From positions 11,935,001 through 11,999,000 of the forward strand of contig JAEOAD010000030.1 in the NCBI GenBank assembly GCA_036365145.1: a stretch of DNA of 64,000 nucleotides, written 5' to 3'. Source of the DNA: Orientallactaga sibirica (taxonomy: Eukaryota; Chordata; Mammalia; Rodentia; Dipodidae). The position numbers and the translations under genes were made by a program. This document shows, piece after piece, positions 35,001 to 45,784 of the stretch (its first letter is position 1; every line of letters starts with the position of its first letter). The notes below the pieces were generated by a model that was given only the letters and a program-made list of their open reading frames with translations, was not told the DNA's origin and did not search any database.

Positions 35001-36227
35001 GGTTCTTTTTTTGCCCAAGTCCTTCTTTATAAAACTTTTAAACTGTAATTCACTCTTATCAACTATAGTAAAATTATAATAATGGTGCATATGCCTACTT
35101 TATGTCTGAGTTGGCGGCTCAAAGATGAAATAAATCTCGTATTTTGGCTTAGAGTTTAAAGATCTGGATATGTCGTGAATGAGAGGAAGGGTGTCAACTC
35201 TGACCACCCACAACTTGTTTTGATTTTTGTACATTCAATTTCCATTCAAGAATAGTTGATGTTATAGCATTACCATTTTCCTTAGTTTTAGTTTCTTAAC
35301 TTACCCTTATCATAAACCCAGGCTTAAAATTGTTCTAGTTTGTCTACTTATGACATTTTATGTGAAATTTCCTCAAAAGCATTTTGGAGATGGCTGTCTT
35401 TTGAACTTTTCCATAAATAATTAATTTTTTTCCAAGCTCTCTCTTGTGAAAAATAATACACATCTTCTCCATTGAGGTTTCTTAGAAAATATTAATCTAA
35501 CTTTCCAACTTTAAGATGGGAATCACTCCTGAACAAATCATTAACCAGTCTGAATTGAATGCTGAGGTTTAATACTGCTTTCAAAATTGACCTCACTTCT
35601 TGGACAAAATTCCTTTTTACTAAAAGAGTTTAGCAGGATTTCTATTTATAAAATCTTTTCTATCAAGCTGTTACAGAGTATTAAAAGCACTACTATACAT
35701 AGTTAGAATTTTTTTCTCATATGTGGTCTTAAAATGACTAATTCCAAAGAACAAAGGGTAATTTATCCATGGAAAATGAAGTCATAATTTTATCTTTATC
35801 ACCATAACTATAGCTACCAGTCACATCATGTCCAAGCAATGTGAACTTGTCTGCTTGGCACTGTGACAATAGTGGGCTGATAAGTAACTGATCAGCTTAT
35901 CCACAGCATTCTTTTCATGGGGAGGTCACTGTCCCCTTTGTTCCTCCAAGTCCAACAATGTTTAAGCATTCCAGAAACTGGCACTTCAAGTTAATTGAAT
36001 GGCATCATGTTCATAGTGCCAGGGATTATCACCTTGTAATATTGCTGCTTCTGTTCTTTTCAGTTCGCCTGATTAAACTCTTTCCAAATGTAAGATGTTA
36101 AACAATTAATGCTACTAAATCACACAATTAATACATTCTTTTAATATAATTTTAAAATAGAATGGCTTGGAAAAGAAATAGTTTGGGTAAAAAATTTCAA
36201 GTACATATTAAGTATAGGAAATACAGG
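35001..36227. other. Unique block
   Basis: Repeat-free by eye. Part at 35815-36120 is moderately GC-balanced and could be a noncoding conserved element. No exon recognised. Confidence 0.35.
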
Positions 36228-36248
36228 CTGGAGAGATGTCTCAGTGGT

Positions 36249-36638
36249 TGTAGCAGACAGCTTCAGGTTCGCTGAGATGAACTTCCAGACCAGGCACAGT
36301 TATGGAGGAAGGGATATTATTTATTGAAGCTTACAGATCCAGGGGAAGTTCCATAAAAGCAGGAGAAGCGCCCTGCTCTTCATAGAGCCAAACAGAGAGA
36401 GAAAACCAACCAGCCACCACAGCACACAGAGCAAAACAAACTACAGCCAAAAGGTCACACAGCAGACTTCAGGAATTCCTGCTAGACACATTTGCATATC
36501 TTTACAATGGAATCTCAAACCCATCACCACACCTTAAGACCAGCCCCCAGTGACCTTGCCTCTAGCAAGGTGATTGCAGATGCAAACTATAAAGTAAAAC
36601 ACTGAATATATTGGGGGACATATATTCAAACTACCACA
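36249..36638 (-). repeat. 3' LTR of 36249-38223
   Basis: 390 bp. On the minus strand it starts 'tgtggtagtttgaatata' and ends 'gctgtctgctaca', with AATAAATAATATC as the poly(A) signal region. Confidence 0.92.
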
Positions 36639-36690
36639 TTCCGCCCCTGGCCCCCAATATATTTAGCTCCTGGCCCCCAATAGATTAATA
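36639..36690 (-). other. Polypurine tract with nearby duplicate
   Basis: gggggccaggggcggaa (minus strand) abuts the 3' LTR. About 20-25 bp further inside, 'gggggccaggagctaaat' repeats it, so the tract region is partly duplicated. Confidence 0.65.
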
Positions 36691-37519
36691 ACTATCACAC
36701 ATTGTAAATTGTACTCAGTCCAATTTCAAAGGTTCTCACAGTCTTGATCAACTTAAGATAGTGAGTCCTGTAAAATCAAACAAGTTAAATACTTTCAACA
36801 TGTAAAGGCACAGAGTAAACATTTTTAACTGGTAAAAAGCAAAGAGAGACTAGAATAATGCAAACTCAACTATCATCAGCCGTCATCAAACTTCTGCAGT
36901 TCAAGTTCAATATAACCAGAGACTAACAGTCTCCATGTTTACCAATCCGCCCCTCCAGCTGGGCAAAACTTTCATCCCATGCCAACACTGCACTCCATGG
37001 TAGCCCTTTTGCACAGTCTGGTATATCCAAAACATCTTCAGGTCTCCATGCAAACCACAGTCCATCTTCAAAAGGCTCTTCCAGCCTATTCCTCAGGAAC
37101 TTCATGCCCTGCCTTCATGCTGCATCTCAGCAGCGGCTCCTGGAACCGTGTGCAACTCATGACCACTCCATGCATTTTTCATATTTCCAAAACTAATACC
37201 AGGTGTGCAGGACACGCCATATTCTAAATCCAGGGACAAAATAAACCATTGCCTTGAAAAGCAGGTTCCTTCTCCAGTCAACTCTTTCCAAAGAGTTTGC
37301 ATTTTTAACAGTCTTTCCTCAGGCATCCTCTCCATTGTTTTAATGTAAATCAAGTCTGGCCACCTTCCTTCCACCTTCCTTAAGATTGCTAATGTGTTTG
37401 ACAATAGCAGTTAAACCAGCCTCAATGCTTCTACTTTTAACTTGCTTCAAGTCTTCCAACTTAAAATCTTAAAATCTCAGTCCAATACCTTTAGCCAAGC
37501 ATATCAGTCCATTACAAAT

Positions 37520-37798
37520 TTAAGTTTGATCAAACACTCTGGGCCTGGATAGCGGAACGTAGCCATCCCTTATGCCAGTAGCCCAGTTCCAACAAAGTCC
37601 TCTGCAGTCTTTCCTTCCCTTAGAAAGCTCATAAGCCAAGCCTCGAAGTTCAATACTATCTGCACTTAGCATTCTCAAACTCTCATCAGAATAGTCCATA
37701 AAACTTGGCTTACCACTCCAGAAGGCATCTTCAGTTGCAAGCACCAAGTCCATGCCCATTCCTCCAAAACAAAGGTTCCAAAAGACGAATATCCACAC
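37520..37798 (-). other. Open frame in MaLR internal region, copy 2
   Basis: Counterpart of 24541-24819: the blocks MGMDLVLATEDAF, CWNWATGI and terminal FDQT then stop. Nucleotide identity is about 80% by eye, without frameshift or premature stop. No domain is recognised. A further frame downstream on the same strand (37102-37404) also aligns in part with the older copy, but that one is not intact in both. Confidence 0.4.
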
Positions 37799-37808
37799 GG
37801 TCAGGTTC

Positions 37809-37825
37809 AACACTCCTCGGTACCA
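37809..37825 (-). other. Primer binding site, tRNA-Leu type
   Basis: On the minus strand tggtaccgaggagtgtt follows the 5' LTR after 6 bases. It matches the complement of the tRNA-Leu(UAA) 3' end except for one extra G and the last bases. Confidence 0.75.
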
Positions 37826-37831
37826 CTTTAC

Positions 37832-38223
37832 TGTTGCAGACAGCTTCAGGTTCGCTGAGATGAACTTCCAGACCAGGCACAGTTATGGAGGAAGGGATAT
37901 TATTTATTGAAGCTTACAGATCCAGGGGAAGTTCCATAAAGGCAGGAAAAGCAGCCTGCTCTTCACAGAGCCAAACAGAGAGAGAGAAAACCAACCAGCC
38001 ACCACAGCACACAGAGCAAAACAAACTACAGCCAAAAGGTCACACAGCAGACTTCAGGAATTCCTGCTAGACACATTTGCATATCTTGACAATGGAATCT
38101 CAAACCCATCACCACACCTTAAGACCAGCCCCCAGTGACCTTGCCTCTAGCAAGGTGATTGCAGATGCAAACTATAAAGTAAAACACTGAATATATTGGG
38201 GGACATATATTCAAACTACCACA
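37832..38223 (-). repeat. 5' LTR of 36249-38223
   Basis: 392 bp, nearly identical to the other LTR. Its termini are 'tgtggtagtttgaatata' and 'agctgtctgcaaca' on the minus strand. Confidence 0.92.
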
Positions 38224-38447
38224 GTGGTTAAGGCACTTGCCTGCAAAGCCTAAGGACCTAAGTTTGAGTCCCCAGTATCCATGGAAAGTCAGATACCCAA
38301 AAGTGGCACATGCATCTGGAGTTTGTTTGCAGTGGCTAGAGGCCCTGGCATGCCCATTCTCTCTCTATTTGCCACCTCTCTTTCTCTCTCACTGTCAAAT
38401 AAATAAATAAATAAAATACTTTTTAAAAATATAAGAAATACAACTTC

Positions 38448-39540
38448 CAGGTAAGATGGTGGATTAGAAACAGCCTTAGTGGGAACCCGTGAAGATGACA
38501 AAATAAGAACTAAAGGAGGCAATCCCAAAGAAGGAACTTAGAGAACATTGGAAAACTATGGAAACAGTAATATCAAATCAAAGGAAGGGAGGGAGGGATT
38601 GAAGGAGGGAGGGGGAGGGAGGAAGGAAGGAAGGAAGGAAGGAAGGAAGGAAGGAAGGAAGGAAGGAAGGGAGGAAAGAAGGGAGGAAGAAAAGGAAGAG
38701 AGGGTGGGTGGGAGAAATCCAGAACTCAGAGATCACTGCTTACAATGCTCCTGGGCAGGGCATAGCACAACGCTGGATCCTGTGCACAGCTGTGAACTCT
38801 TGACTACTGAGAAAACTGCCAGGAGAGTAGCATAGCTCCTGGTGCTACTGAAAATGCAAATCTGAAGTTGAAAGGTCCCCAGAAAAGCACAGGCAAGTGC
38901 CAGATGAGGGTTTTAGGAATTTGAAACCAAAACTTCTAAGCTGCCCTCTGGGGCCTTCCAGACTAGTCTCCAGCTGCCAGCCAGGGTCACCAGTTAAAGA
39001 TCAAGGGCCTGGATGGGAGCTGCTTACACACCTGCCCAGCCACTGTTCCACCCTGCCCTGTGCCTACTGACTGACCATTCTCTGAGCACTGAGGCCTGAG
39101 ATGCTGAAGGCCCATGGCAGGATGCAGAGGATCCTGTCATGTCTGGCCATCTGACCAGAAGTTCCATTGAATGGTAACCCCATAGTTACCCTCTGACCAT
39201 GAAAATCCAATTTCTAGGCTTCCCAGAGGAGTCACAGAAATTTGAGTAGTCATTCTGAAAACTTACTCCTGAGACTTCTGCAAGGAGTGATTTCAGTAAT
39301 CTTCCTAGTCTTTGATCCTCCAATGTCACTCCCCTGAGAAGCCACCACCATCTCCTGATGGTTTCCTGACAAATGCCAGGCTGCAGCCACTTCATCATTA
39401 TGAGTCTCCATGAGCCAACTTCACGAGAAAGCAGCTCAAAGGGTCTGATGGAGACACTTTCCCTTGGAAATCCTAAGCTGGTCTCTGTCATCAGAAGGTA
39501 GATGCCCCCCTCTTCCTGCCTTCCCACTGGCAGAGGAGCT
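38448..39540 (+). mobile_element. Probable L1 5' region
   Basis: Starts 'taagatggtggattagaaac', resembling the 'caagatggccgaataggaac' start of mammalian L1 5' UTRs. It continues as GC-richer, Pro/Ser-rich-reading DNA to about 39540. A (GGAA)n expansion lies at 38580-38706. The assignment rests on the start motif and on L1 coding sequence further downstream. Confidence 0.4.
38580..38706. repeat. (GGAA)n microsatellite
   Basis: More than a dozen ggaa units between gggagg-type imperfect units. GGAA is the ETS-factor core. The tract gives a spurious Lys/Glu/Gly/Arg-rich frame. Confidence 0.95.
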
Positions 39541-40789
39541 CAACACCCCTAGCTAACACAGTACAATTCTCAGATGGCAGGATTTTCCACTCCTCCAGTT
39601 ATACAAGCCCTGTCCAAGGAAGCTTTAATTTCATACCCCAAGAGAGCTGGTTTGTATCAGGTCTAGGGAAGCAGGGCAGCCCAGGCCAGAAAACTGACAA
39701 GAAATTTCTCACACAACTCTCACCTGAACAACCCACTCACAGATTTAATCTGGCTGACCTGTGGCACAGTCGTTACAAACTATAATCTGAGGGGGAGGAA
39801 GAAAGGATATTAGTGCTCTTTTTAGATTGAATGTTTTGCTATTTGTAGTTTCTTTGTTCATTTTTACCATTGACATTATGGTTATACTTGTTTATGGATA
39901 TCAATGCGTGAGCAGTCCAACCTCCTTAGTTGCATATTGCTATTAAAACTTGAAATTATATAATTAATTGTTGAGCTATTGTATTAAAAACTTCTATCTG
40001 CACCAAATAGTCTTTCATGAATGTCCCTTCACACTTCTGTACTCACAAAAATCTACTCTGTATTTTTTATAGCTACAATAATCTCCATTTTCCTTGCATA
40101 CCTCCAAACCATATATTATCCCCCTATTCAAGCATCCCCATCCTTTCCCTTCTCTCCCTCCATCCCTTCTTCACTTCATTCCTCTAATACTTTGTGGGTG
40201 TGCTCTCTCTCTCCATATAAATATATATATTTCCGTAAATTCACTGTTTATAGAACTTCTGTAAATCAAAGGGAACAGACAGCAACACAAAGGTTACCAT
40301 ACAGCGGAGAAAAACCAGAACTACCTGTGAAGTTCAACACCAAGCTTACTCCCTAAAAAGTTGAAAGAACATTCTCCCTTAAAGAACTAAAAAAGAAAAT
40401 TAGACTAGATAAAGGAAACAAGCAAATAGAGCTAATAAGGAGTGAGGGGACACAAAACAGAGGGAATAATCCATTTCCATAAATACCCAAGACACAACAA
40501 AGAAACACAAAAAATAAGGGACAACAGACCATTATAACATAGTCCAATTTCTTAATTCCTCCCACCATGGGAGCTGAAAAAGAGATAGCTGAAATGTCAC
40601 AAAAAGATTTTGGAGCTCTAGAAAAGTCATAAATATGGTGAAAAACATCAAGCAAGAAAGTTGAAATACTGAGAAAGAACCTAACATAAATTATGGGAAT
40701 GAAAGCATTAATCAATCAGCCAAATAAAAACCACATCGCAATGCACTGCTAGGAGAAATGACCATGCAAAATAATGAATTTCAGAGATG
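39541..40789 (+). mobile_element. Unassigned, possibly L1 5'UTR/ORF1
   Basis: AT-rich with a pyrimidine-rich stretch near 40130-40220, then A-rich sense-like DNA at 40350-40720 that could be decayed L1 ORF1. The frames are broken. Low confidence. Confidence 0.3.
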
Positions 40790-40845
40790 ACTAATTGTAT
40801 CTGATTTGGAAGTTCATCCCAGCAGCATTGGAGCTCACTACAACA
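40790..40845 (+). repeat. LTR 3'-end fragment
   Basis: 'tctgatttggaagttcatcc' then 'cagcagcattggagctcac' ending 'tacaaca' matches the last 55 bp of the MaLR LTR at 26063-26437. Only this end is present. Confidence 0.5.
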
Positions 40846-40869
40846 AATACTATAAAGGGAAGAAAAAGA

Positions 40870-41540
40870 AAGATAACTCTATCTGTGAAAACGCATGATA
40901 GGTCCACCTCAAGAAACAAACAGATGAACAAAGAAGAAATAGAATCAATTATGGCTAACACAACCAATTAGCCAAATCTTGGAGGAAAAGCAAAAAAAAT
41001 GTCAATAATCCAGTAAGTTACAAATTAAATAAAGAATAGTAGTCCTCTTTCTATAATAACCCAAAATGAAAATGGACCCAATTGACCAATAAAATGACAG
41101 ATTAAATGACTGGATTAAAACACAAGACCCAACTCTCTGCTGTCTCCAGGAAACACACGTAGCCAGTAAAGATGTCCAAATATGGAGTGTCAAAGGATGG
41201 AAATCAAACTTATCAAACAAATGAAAGCTGTAAATAAGTGGGGGTGGCTATCTTTATATCAAAGTAGACTTCAAACCAAAATTAATCCAAAAAAACCAAA
41301 GAGAGGCCCTACATATTAATAAAGAGAAAAATTCAAGTTATAAAAATTATAAACATTTATGCACCAAATATAAAGGCTCCTAACTTAATTAAACAAACAG
41401 AAAACACATAAAATATCACATAGTTCCTAACATAATAATAGTGATAGACTTCAGTGCTCTACTCTCACACTTAGATAGATCACCTAACAATCAGCAAAGA
41501 ATCTTCAGAGCTACACTGCACTGTAGATAAATTGAACCTA
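40870..41540 (+). mobile_element. L1 ORF2 endonuclease-region fragment
   Basis: Sense L1 ORF2, broken by stops. Landmarks are 'caagacccaactctctgctg' then 'tctccaggaaacacacgtag', 'agtagacttcaaaccaaaat' and 'tttatgcaccaaatataaa', 'agtgatagacttcagtgct', corresponding to the endonuclease domain. Confidence 0.7.
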
Positions 41541-41969
41541 ACATATTTGTACATTTTTAACTAATATCATTTCATTTAATTTATCCCCCTTTGCTGGAAC
41601 CATTTGTTGAATAAGTTGTCTTTTCTCCACTGAATATTTTTGGTTCATTTGTCAAAGATTTAGTGGCCAAAGCAGTGTGGATTTATTTCTGGGTCCTCTG
41701 TTTTGTCCCATCGATCTATATTTATGTTTTGGTGCCAGTAACCATGCTATCTTTTACTCCATTGTATAATTATACCTGTATCTCTCACCCTTTACAAATG
41801 TAAACACAAAGTAGATCAAAGGCCTTCATATAAAATTTGAGATCCTGATAGAGGAAAAATTAGGGAATACATTTCAAGATATAGGCAAGAACTTTCTGAA
41901 TAGACTCCAATAACATGTTTATCAATGCTATATTTATAATAACTAAGAATTAAAATCAATCTAAATGCT

Positions 41970-42306
41970 TCTTGTAGTTATCTTCTCATTGCTGGGACAA
42001 AACACTCAACCAGAAGCAGGTGATGGGACAAAAGGATTTATTTTGGCTTACAGTTTTTTAAGGAACAGCTTCATGATATCTGGGAAAAGCATGGCATGAG
42101 CAGAGGCTGAACATCATAATCTGCCATAGCTTGCAGAAAATAGTAGCAGGAGAGTGAGCTGAACTCTGACATGGGAGAGCTGGCTACAACACTTCAAAGC
42201 CTAACCCAACAACACACCCCTCCAGCAAGGCTCCACTTTCCAACCTGCCACCTGCTGGGGACAAAGCATGTGAGTTTATAGGAGACACCTGATTCAAACC
42301 ACCACA
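41970..42306 (-). mobile_element. Solo MaLR (ORR1-like) LTR in L1
   Basis: On the minus strand it begins 'tgtggtggtttgaatcaggt' and ends 'agaagataactacaag' plus a base, with 'ccaaaataaatcc' as the poly(A) signal. An exact 5-bp duplication atgct lies at 41965-41969 and 42307-42311, inside L1 ORF2. Confidence 0.82.
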
Positions 42307-42528
42307 ATGCTTATTGACAGATGAATGGATAAGGAAAATGTGGTACATATATACAGTGGAATTCTATTAAACAGTCCAGAAAAATAAAATTATTAAATTT
42401 GGATGAAAATGGATGGACCTGGAAAAGAATTGTATTAAGCGAAATGACACAAGCTTAGAAAGACCAAAACCATATGTTCTTTCTGATATGTGGATCCGAG
42501 CTTGTACTATCCATAAGTATGTATGTAT

Positions 42529-42934
42529 TGTTGGGCCCTAAGAGGCCCAGGTGTGAGGCCTAGTGGAACTTTCTAGAGTTTAGTGACCTGTCTTTGGCCT
42601 ACTTCTGCTTAAGAGTGACTCAGCAAGACCTAAGCCGAAACTGCCTCCACCCAGCTACTGCTGACATGGTGAAATAATATTGGCCCTTACACCTTTTTCC
42701 CATCCTGAGACCCACCCTCTTTCTCAAAACTAATATATACACTTTCTCATTACAATAAGATGAGTTCCTGCCTTGACATGACTCCCAGCTCAGTGTGTTT
42801 TTTCTCTCTGGTGTTTTTTTTTTTTTGGGGGGGGGGGTCTGAGTTGCTGACACCCGTCTTCCCGCTCAGCCTCAAGAGGAGCCACTGGTCCGGCTCTCTC
42901 TTCAGTTCTACCTGCCGGGGGAGGGAAACCAGCA
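42529..42934 (+). mobile_element. Solo LTR of a different ERV family
   Basis: 406 bp from 'tgttgggccctaagaggccc' to 'gggagggaaaccagca', a TG...CA terminus pair with the exact 5-bp duplication tgtat at 42524-42528 and 42935-42939. The orientation is inferred from a 'acaataaga' poly(A)-type signal at about 42753. It contains a T-run followed by a G-run at 42818-42838. It is unlike the MaLR LTRs; its class (I or II) is undetermined. Confidence 0.75.
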
Positions 42935-43205
42935 TGTATAAGAGGAAATTATGGGCAAAAACTATAAAGGTAGAATGGTAACTAAGAGTGAATGTAAAGA
43001 GATGCATAGGAAGTGATGAGGGGAGGGCAAAGAGATGCATGTGTTATGGGAGATATTTGGAAGGTAACCCATTGGCTGGAGGGGAGAGTCAGGGGAAAGA
43101 AGGGAGGATGAGAATTAACTAAAACAAATGGTTTTTGAAAATGTCAGGATGAATGGCTTCTAAATCTCTGCATGTCAACTAAAAGATAAGAAAAGAAAAA
43201 TAATC

Positions 43206-44223
43206 CATAAATTACAAATGGATTATCTATTTTTAAATTATGTAACATTTGACTATTTCTTCATATGTAAAAAAGATATTTTTTAGAATCAACTTTATAG
43301 AGGGTTTTAATTCAATTAACATTACATGTTAATGTTTAACTTTTAATTATTATTTCTATTAATCTCAACTAATCTTTAATTATAGGTAATTGAAATGTAA
43401 TAAAATAAAGCACTCTAGCTATCATGGAAGTAATTAGTCTTCACTTTTGGACTCAGAATCTAGATATGGTTCTGTATCACATAAATAATGTTGGTCCCCT
43501 TCATTGACAACTCTAGGGTTTTAAATCTGTAGGAAATGACACAGTTTTTGGTACTTACTGTGCTCAACAAATATCTATACAATTAATCCACAGGCAGCAT
43601 TAATATAATGTCAGAACTGACAGTTAATAGATAGATATTCAGATGATGAAACAATGGCCAAATATACTAAATTATAGGTTTTATAAGCAAACACAAAATA
43701 TGAAATATATCACTTAAGACACATTAATTACAGGAAACACATATTTTACAATTCATTTAAATATACAAATTTATATTAAGTGCTTAAGTATGATAAATGT
43801 TCCTTACTCTTGTTTAATTTCATATAAGGAAGAATAATATACATATCTAGTATTATAATATATATATTTCTCACATCAGGAGAATATGAACAATATTAAA
43901 TATCTACTCTCCTACAAGCAATATGCTACTGGTTTCTAAAATGAAAACTGCTTTTCATGTTCCCAAAATAGGGAATATAAATATTTCTATTTAATGTAAT
44001 ACAAATTAGATCTTATAAATTTTTAACTTCAAAAAGTTTTTAAATTCATATTACTTAATATCGGTTTATATTTGATTTGTTTTGTCCATAATAAGAACCA
44101 ATCATTCTTTCTACCAGTACACACATTATTATTTCTCAAAACATATTTTCAATGCATAGATGTTTGTCAATTCAAAAGTGCACTGAATATGCAGAGCTAT
44201 AACAAGCATCAAAAATGCTGACA
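43206..44223. other. Very AT-rich unique DNA
   Basis: No recognised repeat or exon. Confidence 0.5.
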
Positions 44224-44397
44224 AAAAAAATCATTTTGTTCCCAGGTGTAGTGGTGCATGCCTTTAATCCCAGCACTTGGGAGGCAGAGGTAGGAAGATC
44301 ACCATGATTTCAAGGCCACCCTGAGACTACGTAGTGAATTCCAGGTCAGCCTGGACTAGAGTGAAACCCTACCTCGAAAAAAAAAATCATTTTGTGA
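44224..44397 (+). repeat. B1 SINE
   Basis: Forward B1 body 44240-44380 ('cccaggtgtagtggtgcatg', 'gtgaattccaggtcagcc', 'gaaaccctacctcg'). The target duplication aatcattttgt occurs on both sides (about 44230-44240 and 44386-44396). Confidence 0.92.
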
Positions 44398-45071
44398 GAA
44401 ATAAGGAATAAAAGAATACATGTGATTGAACATAAAATATTGTTTGTATACAGAAAAATAAAATCACACTTTAATTTTAATGTGTTCAAAAGAAATAAAT
44501 CCAGTAGTACTCATGTTTAACTAAACTTTTGACATTTTCCCCAAGGAATATAAACTAAGAACAAAAACCAATTTGACAAGTGTATTAGAATGTGCTTGCT
44601 TAAGTGAAAATTCAAATAAAATTTATTTTTTGAAGACTATGACAAGAATGAAAAGATTTTACATTTCATTGTTTGAGTTTTGCTAGTTTTGAAGATTATT
44701 ATCCAATGTGTCTAACTACAGAGTAACAAATAAAAGGGGACAGTGTGGGCCAGATTCTTGTCCTAGCAACCACCACAGGGCACTGGAGCCAGCCTTCATT
44801 CTTTTTAAAGATATATGTGCAAAAGCAAATTATACAAATCCAACTAAGTTTGCTTCTGTCAATTTCTTGAGAAAATTATTCAATTTATATGGGTGTTTGA
44901 GTTTTAAATAAAACAGAGATGGCTAACTACTTGATCCTAGAGAAACACAAGACCCAACACAAAAAGAAAGCTAAATTATTGCTTGCAAACCCAGATTCCA
45001 TTTCTTCCCAGGGAAGCACTGCACGGCCCAAGAATCTCAACTTAATCTATGTTTTTTAAAACTGTTGTTTC
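44398..45071. other. AT-rich unique DNA
   Basis: No recognised feature. The frame at 44708-44911 has no family resemblance. Confidence 0.45.
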
Positions 45072-45303
45072 GGTGGCTGGAGGAATGGCTTAGCGGTTAA
45101 GGCATTTGCCTGTAAAGCCAAAGGACCCAGGTTTGATTCCCCAGGACCCATGTTAGCCAGATGCACAAGGGGGGGGGTGCATGTGTCTAGAGTTCATTTG
45201 CAGTGGCTAGAGGCCCTGGTGCACCCATTTTCTCTTGCTCCCTCCCTCCCTCTCTCTCTCTCTATGTCTCTCTGTCAAATAAATAAATAAAATATTTTTT
45301 TAA
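45072..45303 (+). repeat. DIP-like SINE, short form
   Basis: A box tggcttagcgg at 45086-45096 and B box ggtttgattcc at 45130-45140 are both well preserved. The 'gtctagagttcatttgcagt' block, CT-rich tract and (aaat)n tail follow. A G-run (aaggggggggg) lies in the variable region. Confidence 0.93.
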
Positions 45304-45784
45304 AAAACTTGTTTTGGAGCTCTGGTATTTTCTACAGTTCAGATGCTGGAAATTTACTGACTTCAAAACTCTTCTATTAAATATTTTGCTTAAAATATTT
45401 AAAAATTTCAGCTGAAAAGACAAGTAGGAGGAAAGCCTTTGTGCAAACTTTAGTCACATACAAGTAGGTGGAAAGGATACAATGTTTATTACTTTACAGA
45501 GGTGGCTTTCATACTCCTTAAACAGGTTGAGATAGAGTACTAGTCTCCATCCTTATGAACACCATCCTTAATACCATTAACATTCCTGTGGTCAGATTGT
45601 TCTATACAAATATAACTTCTGGCATGTGAAAGCACAGTCTGAAAACCCATAAATTTCTAGGCTGTTGATTAACATAAAGTATTACAAACATAAAATCATA
45701 AGTATGATAAGCATCTGAACAGAAAAGTGATTTCGATTATTCTGAATAGATTACCTAGACTAGCCACCAAAGCTATAGCTTTTT
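45304..45784. other. AT-rich unique DNA
   Basis: No recognised feature. Confidence 0.4.

Larger units (their letters stand above)
36249..38223 (-). mobile_element. Young two-LTR MaLR/ERVL-like element
   Basis: Complete 1,975-bp non-autonomous LTR retrotransposon in reverse orientation. The 5' LTR lies at 37832-38223, the Leu-type primer site at about 37809-37825, 1,193 bp of internal DNA at 36639-37831, the purine tract at 36639-36655 and the 3' LTR at 36249-36638. The perfect 5-bp target duplication gtggt flanks it (36244-36248, 38224-38228). I count seven substitutions and one 2-bp indel between the LTRs (about 98% identical), so it inserted recently. It encodes no recognisable retroviral enzyme and must have been moved in trans. 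Confidence 0.93.
36228..38440 (+). repeat. DIP-like SINE split by an LTR element
   Basis: The SINE head 'ggctggagagatgtctcagt' ends with gtggt at 36248. The body resumes with gtggt at 38224 ('gtggttaaggcacttgcc', 'ctggagtttgtttgcagtgg') and ends in (aaat)n near 38415. The interruption is the LTR element at 36249-38223, so the SINE predates it. Confidence 0.92.
41555..43205 (+). mobile_element. L1 with 5' inversion, ORF2 3' end and 3' UTR, two LTR insertions
   Basis: 41555-41765 is antisense L1 ('ccatttgttgaataagttg', 'ggttcatttgtcaaagattt'). From 41780 it is sense ORF2 ('aaatgtaaacacaaagtag', 'gatgaatggataaggaaaat', 'aaatggatggacctgg') and a G-rich 3' UTR ending near 43205, homologous to that of 20560-22560. 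A MaLR LTR (41970-42306) and another LTR (42529-42934) interrupt it. Frames are broken. Confidence 0.78.

Noticed and set aside
38548..38835. Lys/Glu/Gly/Arg-rich 95-codon frame.
   Set aside because: Encoded largely by the (GGAA)n array.
40353..40715. 120-codon minus-strand frame as a membrane protein.
   Set aside because: It lies antisense to A-rich L1-like DNA, which gives Phe/Leu/Ser-rich frames.
41964..42312. DNA transposon with a 7-8 bp target duplication.
   Set aside because: Reverse-complement reading shows MaLR LTR termini and a poly(A) signal; the duplication is better read as 5 bp (atgct).
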